Assembly: GCA_040143965.1 (NCBI GenBank)
Contig: JASJQH010006905.1
Coordinates: 1-44,443, forward strand
Length of the DNA: 44,443 nt
From: Basidiobolus ranarum
Taxonomy: Eukaryota > Basidiobolomycota > Basidiobolomycetes > Basidiobolales
Direction: 5' to 3'
This document shows, in pieces, positions 43,745 through 44,443 of this stretch. Position numbers and translations under genes: made by a program. The stretch's first letter is position 1. Each line of letters starts with the position of its first letter. The notes beneath the pieces were generated by a model, which searched no databases, was not told where the DNA came from, and saw nothing but the letters and a program-made list of their open reading frames with translations.

Positions 43745-44443
43745 ATGCTCATTCAAAGGACCGTTACCCGTCTTTCTCGTAACGTCGCTGCCGTTGCTCG
43801 CAGCAACGCTATCTTGACTGCCGCCAGACCTTCAGGTATCTCTCTCTTCCAAGGTAATCTTTAACTACATATATTTACTGCACTCCTATCAGTCACCTTT
43901 ATTTGTTGGCTCTCCCTCACTCCCGTACTTACACTTTATTTTCTTAAAGCTCGTCACTATGCTACCGAGAAATCCGAAGAGAAGCCTGTTACTGGTGCTG
44001 GTCGTATCCGTTCCGTAATTGGTGCCGTCGTTGACGTCCAATTCGACCAAGATAGTCTCCCACCTATTTTGAATGCCTTGGAAGTTCAAAACCACAACAC
44101 CCGCTTGGTGTTGGAAGTTTCCCAACATTTGGGTGAAAACACCGTTCGTACCATTGCTATGGATGGTACTGAAGGTTTAGTTCGTGGCCAAAATGTCTTG
44201 GATACTGGCTTCCCCATTCGTGTCCCCGTTGGTCCTGAATGCTTAGGTCGTATCATGAACGTCATTGGTGAGCCAGTCGATGAACGTGGTCCTATCAAGA
44301 CCAAGAAGATTGCCTCCATTCACGCTTCTCCCCCAGAGTTCGTTGACCAATCCACCACTCCTGAAATTCTTGAAACCGGTATTAAGGTCGTCGATTTGTT
44401 GGCTCCTTATGCCCGTGGTGGTAAGATTGGTCTTTTCGGTGGT
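43745..44443 (+). CDS. ATP2: Mitochondrial F1-ATP synthase subunit beta, 5' part
   Basis: Catalytic subunit of F1, making ATP on the matrix side of the inner membrane. Exons 43745-43853 and 43950-44443 (96-nt intron, phase 1) give the first 201 residues; the window ends at KIGLFGG, just at the P-loop (GGAGVGKT in the family), so the gene runs off the edge. The N-terminus [20 protein letters not shown] is a typical basic presequence, probably cut near ARHYATEK. Beta-barrel and nucleotide-domain signatures follow: [52 protein letters not shown] and [16 protein letters not shown]. Codon use is strongly biased (GGT, ACC, GTC, CGT, AAG), as in ERG10, fitting high expression. Confidence 0.95.

Overview
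This window is fungal nuclear DNA. It is moderately AT-rich, with 17 recognisable eukaryotic genes, GT-AG introns mostly 41 to 107 nt long, and short intergenic gaps. Marker proteins are fungal: a fused THI6, an Snc-type synaptobrevin, a Frd1/Osm1-type fumarate reductase and Vph1. TAF3 still has both its histone fold and its PHD finger, a very large ALFY/WDFY3-like protein is present, and many genes carry several introns. I infer a filamentous, possibly early-diverging lineage rather than a budding yeast, but the species cannot be named from this. I saw no mobile element, tRNA, rRNA or CRISPR array.

Layout. 1-6.0 kb: the end of a Gly/Asn-repeat protein, a tiny secreted Cys-rich peptide, a fumarate reductase and a peroxisomal FAD amine oxidase, separated by gene-poor DNA. 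6.7-16.4 kb: TAF3 (+), then a minus-strand series of TGS1, arginyl-tRNA synthetase, a basic putative mitochondrial protein and THI6. 16.9-23.7 kb: synaptobrevin, an orphan protein, the tRNA adenosine deaminase TAD2 divergent from the ESCRT-III subunit DID2, a COPI-associated-type membrane protein and an SDR-like protein. 24.4-28.6 kb: three secreted-protein genes around acetoacetyl-CoA thiolase. 28.9-41.4 kb: V-ATPase subunit a, a tentative gene, and an ALFY/WDFY3-like protein of about 2,350 residues that stops where its PH-BEACH-WD40 half should begin. 42.0-44.4 kb: ARL2 and the start of mitochondrial ATP synthase beta.

The genes do not form one pathway. Recurring themes are membrane traffic and vacuole function (synaptobrevin, DID2, COPI-associated protein, VPH1, ALFY-like, ARL2), RNA processing and translation (TGS1, TAD2, ArgRS) and metabolism (THI6, thiolase, fumarate reductase, amine oxidase, ATP2).

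Most multi-exon models were assembled by hand, by requiring GT-AG (once GC-AG) borders, matching phases, and a product that fits the family. They are inferences without transcript support. The points most worth checking are the BEACH-less ALFY-like protein, the Cys peptide with an exact 11-residue register, the SDR with altered catalytic and cofactor motifs, the Kex2-type precursor, and the very small exons (7, 10 and 20 nt) together with a start codon split by an intron.
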